This document shows positions 18,007 through 28,879 of a DNA stretch of 31,562 bases, piece by piece. Every line of letters begins with the position of its first letter. The first letter of the stretch is position 1. A program made the position numbers and the translations under genes. Source of the DNA: Obelidium mucronatum (lineage: Eukaryota > Chytridiomycota > Chytridiomycetes > Chytridiales > Chytriomycetaceae); contig JAIVFH010000298.1 of NCBI GenBank assembly GCA_025765595.1, positions 1-31,562 of the forward strand. The letters run 5' to 3'. The notes under the pieces are model-generated. The model did no database searches, had not been told where the DNA came from, and worked only from the letters and a program-made list of their open reading frames with translations.

Positions 18007-18822
18007 TCACTTCTTCCAATCCATTCCCCACGTGGCTCCAACAGCTCCAGCATATGCCCAATCAGCCGATGGATCTGGGTGTTTTAAATAGCACCCATTG
18101 CTACTGTAAACATAAGCCATACATGGTGGGAATCCTTTAAACATAAGCCATACATGGTGGGAATCCTTTATCCGGGTACCCATCCAGAGTGCAGTAGTAT
18201 TGGCAAATCTTTTCAGGATATCCCGTGAACGAAACAGTATCAAAGCGACCCGGAAAGTCGGCATTTGGGCGCGCGTATTCAGATTCAGATACAACGAGTT
18301 TCCCACCAACGTCCGAGTACAAAGGATACTTTACGTAACAAACTCGAGTGTTTCATTCCACGTGAAGAATTCGGAGTCAAGGTAAGTCGGCCTCTCGTCC
18401 GCAGTTCTGAGGGGATGATACATTTGGGATGTACCAGCCATCGAAATCCTTCCAATCGTAACCTCTTTGAGTAATGACCTGCAAAATAAACGAAGAGGAG
18501 AAGATAAAAGCTGAGTTGGTAGGGTAGTGAAAGAAAAGCGGGACAAACGTACCCATGGATACCAACTGTTTGTAGAACCACCGGATTCGGTCCAGTTACC
18601 ATGTCTGACACTAGCAATTGCTGAAGTGGTGGAGGAGGGCAACTCAGGGAAAATATCCGGATCGACTCCTCCTGCCTGAAGCTCGGCAAGGGTTGGCGCG
18701 TCCTTTGGCAATAGAACTTTGGGTTGGGTTCGATTCTTATGAGAAGTACCAGCTGGCATTGCCGCAATTGCGTGCGTGAAGGCCAGCGACATGGCAATTG
18801 CCAATTGGTGAAGTAAAGTCAT
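18007..18822 (-). CDS. Secreted PAN/apple-like protein, frame disrupted
   Basis: Exons 18822-18553 and 18478-18007, intron 74 nt. The N-terminus MTLLHQLAIAMSLAFTHAIA is a signal peptide. Then a Pro/Ser-rich stretch (LPKDAPTLAELQAGG, ELPSSTTSAIAS) and a domain with YDWKDFDGWYIPNVSSPQNC, YARPNADFPGRFD, CQYYCTL, FPPCMAYVYSSNGCYL and DWAYAGAVGATWGMDW. The C..C ... C.AYVY..NGCYL layout resembles PAN/apple carbohydrate- or protein-binding domains. The reading frame is disturbed three times: two cancelling shifts around 18415 and 18345, and a perfect 31-bp tandem duplication (18108-18169). Taking one 31-bp unit away makes exon 2 a multiple of three. Likely extracellular; ligand unknown. PAN assignment is by cysteine pattern only. 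Confidence 0.6.
18108..18169. repeat. Perfect 31-bp tandem duplication inside the PAN-like gene
   Basis: AAACATAAGCCATACATGGT followed by GGGAATCCTTT occurs twice back to back (18108-18138, 18139-18169) without a mismatch. Since 31 is not a multiple of three, it shifts the frame of the host gene. Confidence 0.95.
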
Positions 18823-19443
18823 AGTTTAATAAAAGTTGTATCTTTGATTCTTGCCAGTGTCTGGTTTTTATATTTATTTTTGGGGACAAGCCTGGCACTG
18901 CCTCGTACCGCCGCATGAATGACAAATTACATGAAAATTTCCACTAGCTGCTGCTCTTGCGAGCTTGGAAATCTGATGTGTTATCAAAAGTGGCTGTATG
19001 GCCAAAATCAAAACAAATGGTTGTGTTGCATCTACTTCGCGTGAAATACCTGTTGGATATTCTTTGCAGTATACAGATGCATTCATTTTCTTATTTAAGT
19101 TGACTGCTCCGTATTCTTCAAACGAATTCATGCAGCGAATGTCAGCGCCTAGATATCATCTTTTTAAATTTCAAGCATTATTTTCAGACAATAATCTGAA
19201 GATTTTTTGCATCACAGCATGCGCGTCTGTCTCCTATGTGCGATTGTATTGTATCAAAGAATCAGGACTCTTCAGGAGATACTTTGCAAGCCCGCACCGC
19301 CACTCGCCTCACAAATTTCAAATATTCTTCAATGGTGATCTATTGCTATCAAATTTGGCTATGCCCTCGCGAGAGCGAATCGCTCGTTCGAAGGTCCTTG
19401 CTGGTTCTTGTGAATAGTTCTTGTTTTCTTTTTCTTGAATCGA
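18823..19443. other. Divergent intergenic region (PAN-like gene / RPAP1)
   Basis: Separates two divergently oriented genes and should hold both promoters. An 85-codon minus-strand frame (19131-18874) ends in a cysteine pattern HVICHSCGGTRQCQAC but has no other support. No RNA or repeat seen. Confidence 0.4.
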
Positions 19444-22400
19444 ATGAGTCTCTTTTCGCAACGACGGAACAAGACGCCCAACAGCTGCAGCCAGCCGCAA
19501 CCGCGCAGCGAGGCGAATGCCGCGCCGCCGCTTGTGTTGGGCGAAATTGTCGAGCACGAATTGGCGCCGCCTGGCGCCGACTTTGCGGCTTCGAAAGTGT
19601 TTCCCGGCGGCTTTCCGACGGTCGCAAAACAAGCCGACGGCGGCCACGAAGCGGCGCCGCACGGAGCGGCGCACGGCGACTTGCGCGGCGTCGCCAGCGC
19701 CGTCGACCGCGAAAACACGGCGAAGATAAACGCAATGTCGGCGGCCGAAGTCAGCGACGCGCAGGCGCAGATTATGGCCACGTTTTCGCAGGAAACAATC
19801 GACAAGTTCAGGGCGCTGCATGCGCGGAAGATGGAGAAGGAGAAGGCGGCTGCAACTACTGCCACAGAACAAAAGCCAAAAGCGGTTTCATTCAAGGAAA
19901 ATACTGAATTCAATGAGGACGTGGATCAAGGAGCCGCCATCTCGGCTGCGATGCAGTCCTATCATGATGGCATTCAACAGCAGCAGCAGTTACGGGATCT
20001 TCCACCTTCCTCGGAATCCTCTAAACTCGAGTGGATGACTCCTGTCGCTTTGCCCCATGATGGATTGTCTCAATCTTCAGCCACAGATCTGCGATTCTCT
20101 TTGATTGGTCATGTTATTCCGTTCGGCGTTGATTTACCCGTTTCTCTTGGCTTACATCATCACGGAGATGATCCTGCCAGCGCTGGGTATGCTTGCTTCT
20201 AATTCTTTCAACTAGCGAGATTTTTTTCTGATGATTACCTCGGTGTATAGATACACCGTCAAAGAATTGATTTATCTGGCACGAAGTTCCGTTTCTTCTC
20301 AAAGATCATTGTGTACGCAAACGCTTGTGGCAATTGTTCAGCGCTTCATGGCTTCTGAATACAGCCCTGCAGAGATGAATATCATTGGAGAATCAATTCG
20401 CGCATATATGGTGCTAATTCATATTCGAGCAGCCATTGATGACTCGAGCGTGACTATTACTAGCATTGGGATTGCTGGTGTCGCGGCAGCCCTCGGCATC
20501 AAGTCACTCAGCACATCATTGAAAACGGTTCAACTTTCAAATCTCTACAGATTCACAAAGAATGGTCACATTGCATTCGAAATGAGCCAAAGAAACCTCC
20601 TCGAAATTGTCTCCAAATGGTCTGGAGTCCTCAAATCTTCATCCACCGCCACTCCAAAGAAGTTTGTTGAAGGAATGTCCAACGAAGATGTTTCCAGCCT
20701 CGTCATTTCTGACATTATACCAAGTCTCGCTGAAACTCATCTCTTTGAACGATTTCAACTACTTCTTGTCACAAAACGACTTAATTGGACGGATGCTGAA
20801 CTTGTTTTGCTCATTCTTGTTCGAATGGCCCAGCATTCTATAAAAGTTGCCAACTCCATTGCTTCCACCCCTGGCCTTTTGCAATCAGTTCGGCAAAATT
20901 ATCTATCTATCCCATGGCCAAACGTTAATCAATCTAGTCTCAAAATGGTTGTTTTGTCATTGCAATTAATGCAGACTTTATTGCAAGCAAATCTGAGAAA
21001 TCCATCTATTGTTCAGATCTTGGAATCTGCAAATATTGTGATTCGGTTCATTTTGTTAAAACCAAATGGGGTAACCAATGACAGCGGCGAATCGGGTGAC
21101 AAGAATGTTTCGCTACTATATGGAATGGTTCAATCCGAATCATTTCGGTTGTTATCGCTCTTGTTTGAGTATGGATCGACGACACACTTGTTTTTCGATT
21201 TAAGGAACGAGTTTGTGAACACTGGTATTGATTTGTTGCAGCGGGTGAAAAGTGGGGATGATGAGGAGGTGTGGGGCCAGTGTCTTTCTTTTTGGAAGAT
21301 GGTTTCTTCAGCGGCCAAGTTGGCCAGGAAAGACGTTGATGGAATCAGTTCAGAAACTATTTCACCTCTCGTTTTAGTTGGAGTAGAGTTTTTTAATGTC
21401 TTGATCGAGGTATGTTCACTTTTCTTTCTCATCCAAAGTGTAATGAGAATTCCTGCAGAAGCAAGAAGGACTCCAAGTGTATGGATCTATTCTTCTCTCT
21501 CTTCTTTTGGATATCTTTAGCGAATTCCTGGGTCTATTGGTTGACAATGGCCCCGCATTCAAGTCTTTCTTGTCGAAGTTGAAGGCACTTGAAATAAGCT
21601 CACAGCCCATTGTTCAAAACGCCCTATTATCTCTCAAATCTAGCAGTAAATTTGAAAAGCAGTCAAGATTTATGTTTGGAGTTGCTATTCCCGACCCTGA
21701 CGGTCTTGATTTCGCCATTCAACGAACTATCAATGCAAACTTGGTCGAAGCAGCCCTCGTATTTGATTCTAAATTATCGAAATCTGGCGTTTCTGTGAGC
21801 GATATTGATGCTCTCTGTATCAAGGTTCTGCAAAGCCTCCTGGACTCAAACACAAACAAGTCAGACTGGGCATGGGTATATGCTCGCGGAGAAAGTGATT
21901 TGCGAGCATCTATTCTTCTCAAGCTATCTGAATCAATTAAAACCCCACTCAAGCAAGCGGAACCAAGAGAGAAGGTTATCCTGTCCTCGATATTGACCTT
22001 CATTCGCACATGCCTCCCAACCGACAAAGACATTTTTTCTCATATTTTCAAAACTCTACAATACTATCCCGGCGCTTTCTCCCGATCCACTCCCGCCGCG
22101 CTGCAGATCCTCACCGCCGAATTCTCTCTAGACAAAACCAACCCCTCTCCAGACACTAGGACAATCTCCTTCTCCCCAACAAACCTCCCAGCAAAACCAG
22201 ACTGGATGTACCTCCCACTCACCACCTACAACCTTTCCGACAACCACCCAGACGACGCTGTCCGCGTTGTTTCCACAACCCTCCAATTCATCCAAACCCT
22301 CGAAACTCAGTCCCGCGAACCACCACAATACGACGCCTTGAAAATCGCCAACCTCATGAAACTATACCTCCTCCCGCCTTGCTCGACTGGACAGGAGATT

Positions 22401-23108
22401 TATACGTTGGGTGATATAACTCCTTGTGTTTCAGGGCTTTTGGATACATATAGGGAGACGCTTGAATCCGGGGTTTTGGATTTGGAATCTGTGTTTGGTA
22501 ACAGCAGTGACCACAACAGTTCTGTTGGTGGTGGAAGTAGCGGTAACACTCAGTTTTATAAACTGTATCAGGAGTTGGTGGCGCAGTGGTTGGCGACTTC
22601 GTTTGGAGATGTTACCTTCACAAGGCTTGTAGTGCTGCCTTTGCAAATGCGGTATCCATATGACTTCCGGGCGCTGTTTTGGAGTGAGGTGAATGCAGAT
22701 GGGGGTGGTGGGTTGAAGTTGTTGATGAATATGAAGGAGCAGGTGATTGCTGGGCGGGATGGGTTGAAGGCGTATTGTGAACCAGTGGAGACGAGTGAAA
22801 TTGTGGTGAATATGTATTTGGAGGCGCTTGTGAAAGGGTTGGTGGTGGTGCGGCCGGATAAGGAATTGAAGGAGTGTGTGTTTAGGGCGATTGCTGTGGC
22901 GCATGTTGCTGGGTATCTGTTTCGTGATGGTGGAGGAGGAGGAGGAGGAGAGAGGGTTGGTGGGTTTAGGAGGAGTTTGATTGAGACTGTCAAGAAACTG
23001 GATCAAGTTTGTTTGGGCTCGTTTTTGGATGAGTTTTTTGCTGCGGGTGTTGCAGTTTCTTTGGAAGAGGTGGAGAGACGGAGGATGATGTGGGAATCGT
23101 TTGTTTGA
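19444..23108 (+). CDS. RPAP1: RPAP1, RNA polymerase II assembly/import factor
   Basis: RPAP1/Rba50 family: links RNA polymerase II subassemblies with chaperones and nuclear import. Exons 19444-20186, 20251-21409, 21459-23108; introns 64 and 49 nt; 1183 aa with no frame breaks. MSLFSQRR start and LGEIVEHE are typical of fungal members. The RPAP1_N domain lies at residues ~85-125 (ENTAKINAMSAAEVSDAQAQ ... FSQETIDKF). The RPAP1_C domain begins at ~193 (KLEWMTPVALP) and contains LRFSLIGHVIP, SLGLHHHGDDPASAGYTVKE and LIYLARSSVSSQR, with intron 1 splitting the GDDPxxAGY motif. The remaining ~900 residues are alpha-helical and poorly conserved, with a Gly-rich loop (DGGGGGGGER) near the end. The 5' third of exon 1 is much more GC-rich than the rest. 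Confidence 0.95.
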
Positions 23109-23221
23109 GATGAAACTCTTTAAAAAAAACCAGCTGCATGCGATTAATTGAGATTAATTGTATATTTTAAAAGATTCCATTTATTTTGTTTTTTGTTTTT
23201 GTTTTTTTTTTAGCACAAAAA

Positions 23222-25118
23222 ATGAAGCACTTGCGAGAAGAACCAGTGGCTCCAACGCCGGGTGAACGTTACGTGAAGCCAAAGATTCGAAAGGAACAGG
23301 AAAAGGAGAGCAAGAGATTAGCTCTGGCAGATATTGATCCGGAAAAGAAGGTCGTTGCTCAGTTGAAATCTGACGAAAACGATCAAGTCCTTGGCCCGTT
23401 GCTCAACCTCCCCGTTGGCTCTACAGTAAATCAATTGGCAGAAATCGTGAACCAGCTGCTTGGAAATGTATGGTTATTTTCTAAGCGCACAAGACTGTTG
23501 TTGACATGAATTACAGGAAGATCCCCTTCCATACTCCTTCTTTGTCGATTCCCAAGAACTGTCATCAACAATCCATGAAGATATCATCGTGAATCAAGGA
23601 AAATCTTCAGAAGAAATGATTACAATCTGTTACAGACCGCAAGCTGTATTCAAAGTGCGAACAGTTACACGCTGCTCTAGCAGTCTGAATGGACATACGG
23701 AAGCTGTGCTAGTTGTTTCATTTAGTCCAGATGGAGCCATGCTCGCCACTGGGTCTGGAGATACCACCATTCGAATCTGGGACCTCAACACGGAAACGCC
23801 GAAACATACTCTGACGGGTATAATATGTTTCTTTGTACAAATTCGGCTCCTCTTAAAAAACGATTCTTGATTAGGGCACACAAATTGGGTTCAGATTCTT
23901 GCTTGGTCGCCTGATGCCAAGTTTCTTACGTCTGGATCTATGGATAAGACAATTCGTATCTGGGACCCCAAAGCTGGAAAAGCGCTTGGAGACGGTCTTA
24001 AATCACATACTCAATTGATTACTGGAATTGCTTGGGAGCCTTTGCACTTGTAAGCGAGTTACCCCCGTCGTTCACTACCGAAAAAAAAAAAAAAAAAAAA
24101 CTTAAATTTATTTTCCACCGCCAGAAACAAAAATTGTAATCGCTTTGCAACGTCATCTAAAGACATGTCCATCAAGATTTGGAATGCACAAACGCGACAA
24201 GTCCTCATGACAATGACTTCACACACTGGGCCCGTGACATGCATCAAATGGGGTGGAACGGGACTTCTCTATTCTGCGTCACGGGATAAATCCGTGAGAG
24301 TCTGGGATGCCAAGGATGGGAAACTCGTTCGCGTCCTTGAAGGACATGGGCATTGGGTCAATAGTCTGGCTGTTAGCAGCGAGTTCTTGGTTCGGACTGG
24401 AGGATGGGATCATACGGGCAAGAAATTTGCGTCAACGGAGGAAGCGCATGAAGCCGCTGTGGAGCGGTATAACAAGAACAAAGGGGAAGGGCCCGAGCGG
24501 TTGGCGTCGTGCTCTGATGATTTTACAATCTATTTATGGAATCCAGAAGTCAGCAAGAAGCCTGTTGCTAGAATGACTGGTGGGTTGGAAGAAAACTCAG
24601 GGCTGCTAGAATGAATGACTAATTTACGAACGCGTTATTTTTATAGGACATATGCAACTCGTTAATCATATCAGTTTCGCTCCGGATGGTCGTACGTTGG
24701 CGAGTGCAAGTTTCGATAAATCTGTCAAATTATGGGATGGACATACTGGAAAGTAAGACCCAAAGAATATCTCTCTCCTTTTCAAAGTTCTGAATTAATG
24801 ACTTAAAAATAATTTAATAGATTTATTGAAACTCTTCGAGGCCATGTTGGTGCTGTTTATCAAGTCACCTTTTCTAGTGATTCCCGCCAGATTCTCTCGT
24901 GTTCCCGAGATTCCACATGCAAAGTATGGGATTTGAAAACCAGGAAACTAAAGATGGACCTTCCAGGCCACGCTGACGAGGTGTTTAGCGTTGATTGGAG
25001 TCCCGGTGGAGACAAAGTGGCGAGTGGAGGAAAGGATCGAGTTGTGAAAATGTGAGTATTCTGTATATTCTTAAGCTATAAGTGTCCCTAACACTCCCAT
25101 TTCAGCTGGAAGCATTGA
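23222..25118 (+). CDS. NLE1: NLE1/Rsa4 (Notchless) WD40 ribosome assembly factor
   Basis: Pre-60S factor whose N-terminal UBL-like domain binds the MIDAS of the AAA+ Rea1/MDN1, which then strips it from the particle. Seven exons (23222-23467, 23517-23817, 23875-24049, 24125-24579, 24647-24752, 24821-25051, 25106-25118), introns 49-75 nt, 508 aa, all phases correct. UBL domain ~40-130 ([20 protein letters not shown] ... [10 protein letters not shown] ... [14 protein letters not shown]). Eight WD repeats follow ([102 protein letters not shown]). The protein ends KDRVVKIWKH; the last coding exon is only 13 nt. The conserved acidic residue in SSTIHEDI is consistent with a UBL MIDAS ligand, but that is inference. 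Confidence 0.97.
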
Positions 25119-25210
25119 CAGGAAGAGAACGTTGTGTTTCGCTTAGACTCATTAACTTTATAGTGCTGCAATAAACTTGTGTTTTGAACTCATCCCTCAT
25201 TCGTCTTATT

Positions 25211-25480
25211 TTATAAGCCCCCACCAAAAGAACGAAACATCTTGTTCCAACTGCTTGAACCCCTCTGTCTAAGAATTATACGCGAATCAAATCGCGAGGC
25301 CTGCGATGCGCTTTCAGAATGCCTCGTAGTACTTGGTCCTCCAAATGACCTAAAGAGTTTGTTCCAAACGGGTTTTGATCCATCATTGGTGGGCCCGGGA
25401 GCATACACTGGTAAGTGCTGTGCTGTCTTTGAAGCAGCATAGAAAGATGTGGCATCTGGCATTTGCTGGCTTCGCTCCAT
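25211..25480 (-). CDS. Small protein with duplicated WNK(L/M)FRSFGG motif
   Basis: 89-codon open frame, MERSQQMPDATSFYAASKT..., no recognised family, low-complexity Ser/Arg/Gly character, no membrane segment. Two copies of a ten-residue motif, WNKLFRSFGG (forward 25338-25366) and WNKMFRSFGG at the C-terminus (25221-25249). The copies use different synonymous codons at several positions (AAA/AAG, AGG/CGT, TCA/TCT, GGA/GGT, GGA/GGG), so the peptide rather than the DNA appears conserved, which favours real translation. The gene lies tail-to-tail with NLE1 (92 bp) and head-to-head with CYRI (start codons 259 bp apart). The motif could be a short amphipathic binding peptide; that is a guess. Confidence 0.5.
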   Translation of the reverse strand: MERSQQMPDATSFYAASKTAQHLPVYAPGPTNDGSKPVWNKLFRSFGGPSTTRHSESASQASRFDSRIILRQRGSSSWNKMFRSFGGGL

Positions 25481-25739
25481 GGATTCGTCGTGTCAAAGTG
25501 CTGATGAGCTCGATGTGATGAAAGACAGAGTGTGATCGATAGTACTCCTTTTTGGCGTGATTAATGTGGAGTTGCCACAGAGCCTGGATTGTCAGATCAA
25601 AATAGCCAGTGCCCTATCGCACTGAAAGCCGCAGATTTATTTTTTTTAATTTCAAATTCTGAAACGTCGTTTGTTTGGCTTGAATTCGGCAACAATAATC
25701 TGAATTTTACATTTTTTAAACTTTGATCAAGTCGCAACA

Positions 25740-27188
25740 ATGGGCGCCGTTCTTTGCCTTCCAGAGTCTGACGTGCAACAGCAACCACCCGTGGAAATCA
25801 ATGTCTCTTTGCAGAGTAATTCAGCCATTGGCGATTCGATTGTTCCGTTGTGTCAACTCAATCCAAACACCCTCAGATGCGCCCCCCAAGCCTGAAGAAC
25901 TGCATCTGCTCAAAACTGTCAACTCCATCCTTTCTAGTTCGAATCATTACATCAAGAGTCTTGAGCAATACAAAGGCTGTGGCGATGCCATACGAGTGGT
26001 GAGCTATTTCTAAAGGGTGGCTCGAAGTCACGAGACTCGAAGCACGATGTCATTCATTTGATACTTATTGTGGTATTGCGCATGATAGGCGATTTCAAGA
26101 CCGTCTCCTCAAGCTGAGGAAGCTGTCTGGGCTGCCCTTGTTCCAACGATCCTTCAACTCAAGCTGTATTACGAATACTCACTGCAACTCAGTAAGGAAA
26201 AAGAAAAACCGGTCTGCGATTCTTTTAAAGCTTTATTGACCTTTATTGTATGCACCAGATGATATCTTTCCAAAGTTGCTCAGCTTTCTATCCAATTCAG
26301 CAAATAAAAAGACTATAGAAGCAATGGAAACATATCAGGCCACCACAAAACGGCTTGCTGATGTTTTGTACTTTGCGTCGGTGTTTGATGAGATCAAGGT
26401 GAATTTGTCATTCTTTGGTTCCAAACTCCCCTTATTCTCTTCATTACTAAAATAATATTTAAAAATACATCAATCCAGATTGCAAATCCTAACATTCAAA
26501 ACGAGTTTTCTTATTATCGGCGGGCGTTACAAAAAGTTCGAATGAATGGAAACCAGCCACAAATGCCAGGAGCGCCCAGAGAATTCGCACGTATGGTTGT
26601 AGATGATACCACAGCCAACAATATGTCCATGTTTTACGCGCAAACCATCTCCAATTCTAAAACTTTGATCGATTGTTGCTTGAAGGTAAGACCTTCTTCG
26701 TTGGTTACTGAAGTTGCTTCTCGAGTAACCTAAGAAAAATGTAGATGCAAAAAGGAACATCTCGAGAATCGACTTTGGAAAATCTTGGCTCTTCTTGGGG
26801 CCGTATGTTACAACGTTGTTGTAAAGAAACAAGTTCAAGGACAAATGATAGAATACAGTTTGCGTGTGCTTGTCATGTGCATCGTTCTCTATGACCATAT
26901 CTCATTATCTGAGGGTGGTGCCTTTGGAAAATCATCTCAAGTCGATGTAATGAGTTTTTTTTGTATGAATCCAGTTTCTTTCCTGATTGTTTTTTAGATC
27001 AAAACATATATCAAGTTAATTCAAGTACACGGTGGATCCGTTCAACTGGTTTGATTAGTGGGATAAGGTATTCCACCGCACATTTGAATGATGATGCAAC
27101 ACCCAGCGGTATACGTGACTTTGTGATGAACAATGATGAGCGCAAAAGAAAAGGCCCCGAGAAATGCAGGACATTGATTTACGTATAG
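25740..27188 (+). CDS. CYRI: CYRI (FAM49) Rac1-binding actin regulator, three frame breaks
   Basis: CYRI/FAM49 proteins bind active Rac1 and oppose its activation of the SCAR/WAVE complex. Exons 25740-25998, 26089-26191, 26259-26398, 26479-26685, 26745-26946, 26998-27188; about 366 aa. MGAVLC gives an N-myristoylation glycine, as in animal CYRI, with a nearby cysteine. Core matches: AISRPSPQAEEAVWAALVPT, LADVLYFASVFDEIK, ANPNIQNEFSYYRRALQKVR (the RR pair corresponds to the Rac1-binding arginines of CYRI-B), NNMSMFYAQTISNSKTL, YSLRVLVMCIVLYDHI, GAFGKSSQVD and GIRYSTAHLNDDATPSGI. Exon lengths modulo three show one extra base in exon 1 (C-runs 25870-25887), one extra in exon 5 (about 26845-26852) and one missing in exon 6 (27048-27049). 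All other phases fit. The C-terminal ~20 residues after the conserved end are unusual. Confidence 0.9.
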
Positions 27189-27265
27189 CTTACAAGCGAA
27201 ATAGAAGGACTATTGATTTTTGAATTGTCTGGTTTCCAAAAAAATCTCGCCAAAAACCACCCATC

Positions 27266-28713
27266 ATGAAAGCACTCATTCTCGTTGGTGGATTCGGAAC
27301 CAGACTTCGTCCTCTCACAATCACAAACGCCAAAGCCGCTTGTTGAATTCGGAAACAAGCCAATGATTGTGCACCAGATCGAGGCTCTTGTCAAGGTTCA
27401 TCTTGCTCTTGTTTAAATAGAAAAAAACCATCTTAAGTCCCATATTGGCAGGCCGGAGTTAAGGATATCGTTCTTGCTGTATCTTACCCGCCCTGAAATT
27501 ATGGTCAAAGCGATGGAAAAGTACGAGAAGGAGTTGGGGCATTAAAATCCACTTTTCGGTTGAATCTGAACCCCTTGGAACGGCTGGTCCTTTGGCATTG
27601 GCGGCTTCAGTTTTGGAGAAGGACGATACTCCGTTTTTTGTTCTTAACTCAGTAAGTATTATGACTATTATCTCAAACTGTTAAATTTGGGCGGGGAGAA
27701 AGATATGGTTTGGGAGGTTAATTGGACGAACTTATCGAGCTCATTACACGCAACCATCAATGCGGGCAATCATGCTGGAATTTCACATCCCATATCTATC
27801 CAATCTTATCTGATCGTTGAGCGTTTTGACAGGATGTCATCTGTGACTTTCCATTTGAAAACCTGTTAGCTTTCCACAAAGCTCACAAAGGCGAAGGAAC
27901 TATCTTAGTGACCAAGGTTGACGATCCATCTAAATACGGTGTTGTCGTGAACCGAGATGGCGGCTCGAGCTCATGCATTGAGCGCTTCGTTGAAAAGCCC
28001 ACTGAGTTCATCAGCAACAAATCAACGCGGGTATTTACATCTTCAATCCGGCAATCTTGAAGAGAATTGAGGTTTCTTTTTTTTTAAATTGAATGTTTGA
28101 ATTCTTTGCCAACACAATCTAACTGTGCTTTTCTGCAGCCCCGCCCAATGTCTATTGAGAAGGAGGTATTTCCTTTAATGGCTGATGATGGTCAGATCCA
28201 CTCCATGGAACTCCCAGGCTTCTGGTAATTCATATGTTAGAGCGACGCAATAACCTCTAAACGATTTTATTTTCTCAGGATGGACGTTGGTCAACCAAAG
28301 ACTTTTTGACTGGAACTGGACTCTGGCTTTCATCCGTCGCCAAGAAGAACTCAGCTATTCTTGCAACTGGACCTCAGTTTGTTGGACATGTTCTGATGGA
28401 CCCAACCGCCAAAGTTGGAGACAACTGCAAAATTGGCCCTAACGTTGTTCTTGGACCCGGTGTTGTGATTGGAGATGGTGTACGTATGAGCAGAAGTGTG
28501 GTTTTGGCGAACGCCGCTGTCAAGGACCACGCCTGGATTCAGAGCACGATTGTTGGATGGAACAGCACGGTTGGACGATGGTCTCGTTTGGAAAATGTGT
28601 GTGTATTGGGTGATGATGTGCATGTGAGTGATGAGGTGTACATGAATGGAGCCCGTGTTCTTCCACACAAGAGTGTCGGAGCGAATGTCGCTGAACCCCA
28701 GATTATCATGTGA
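27266..28713 (+). CDS. MPG1: GDP-mannose pyrophosphorylase (mannose-1-phosphate guanylyltransferase), five 1-base indels
   Basis: Makes GDP-mannose from mannose-1-P and GTP in the cytosol, for cell-wall mannan, N-glycans and GPI anchors (Psa1/Srb1/Mpg1; GMPPB). Exons 27266-27395, 27452-27651, 27833-28071, 28139-28224, 28279-28713. [16 protein letters not shown] is the nucleotide-binding signature; [46 protein letters not shown] and [18 protein letters not shown] follow; the C-terminus is a hexapeptide-repeat left-handed beta helix ([14 protein letters not shown]). Indels: extra base at 27332-27334, 27487-27489 and 27536-27539, missing base at 28019-28021 and about 28300. Discounting them gives exactly 362 aa, the family length, so the gene is probably intact in the organism. 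Five breaks in 1.1 kb of coding is the densest in the window. Confidence 0.93.
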
Positions 28714-28879
28714 TTTAATTCTTTTGATCGCTATTAAAAAACACCATGGTCGTGGCTATATTTTTGTTTCCGTCCTTTTTTCCGTAGGACTCAAAGGGGA
28801 GCGTGCCCAACAGGTTTCATACTCACTTTTTCCGAATACAAAAAAAAATAATAAACCTCTGAAAAAACCAGAAAAAACA

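Noticed and set aside
19318..19913. Three overlapping 128-184-codon minus-strand frames
   Set aside because: Antisense to the GC-rich RPAP1 exon 1; Arg/Ala composition is a by-product of GCG/CGC codons on the other strand.
22431..23006. 191-codon minus-strand frame rich in His/Pro/Ser
   Set aside because: Antisense to the RPAP1 C-terminus, no motif; low-complexity GGT/GGA runs explain it.
27266..28713. GMPP as a pseudogene
   Set aside because: Every catalytic and structural motif is intact, splice sites are good, and the five 1-base indels lie at homopolymers; substitution-type decay is absent.
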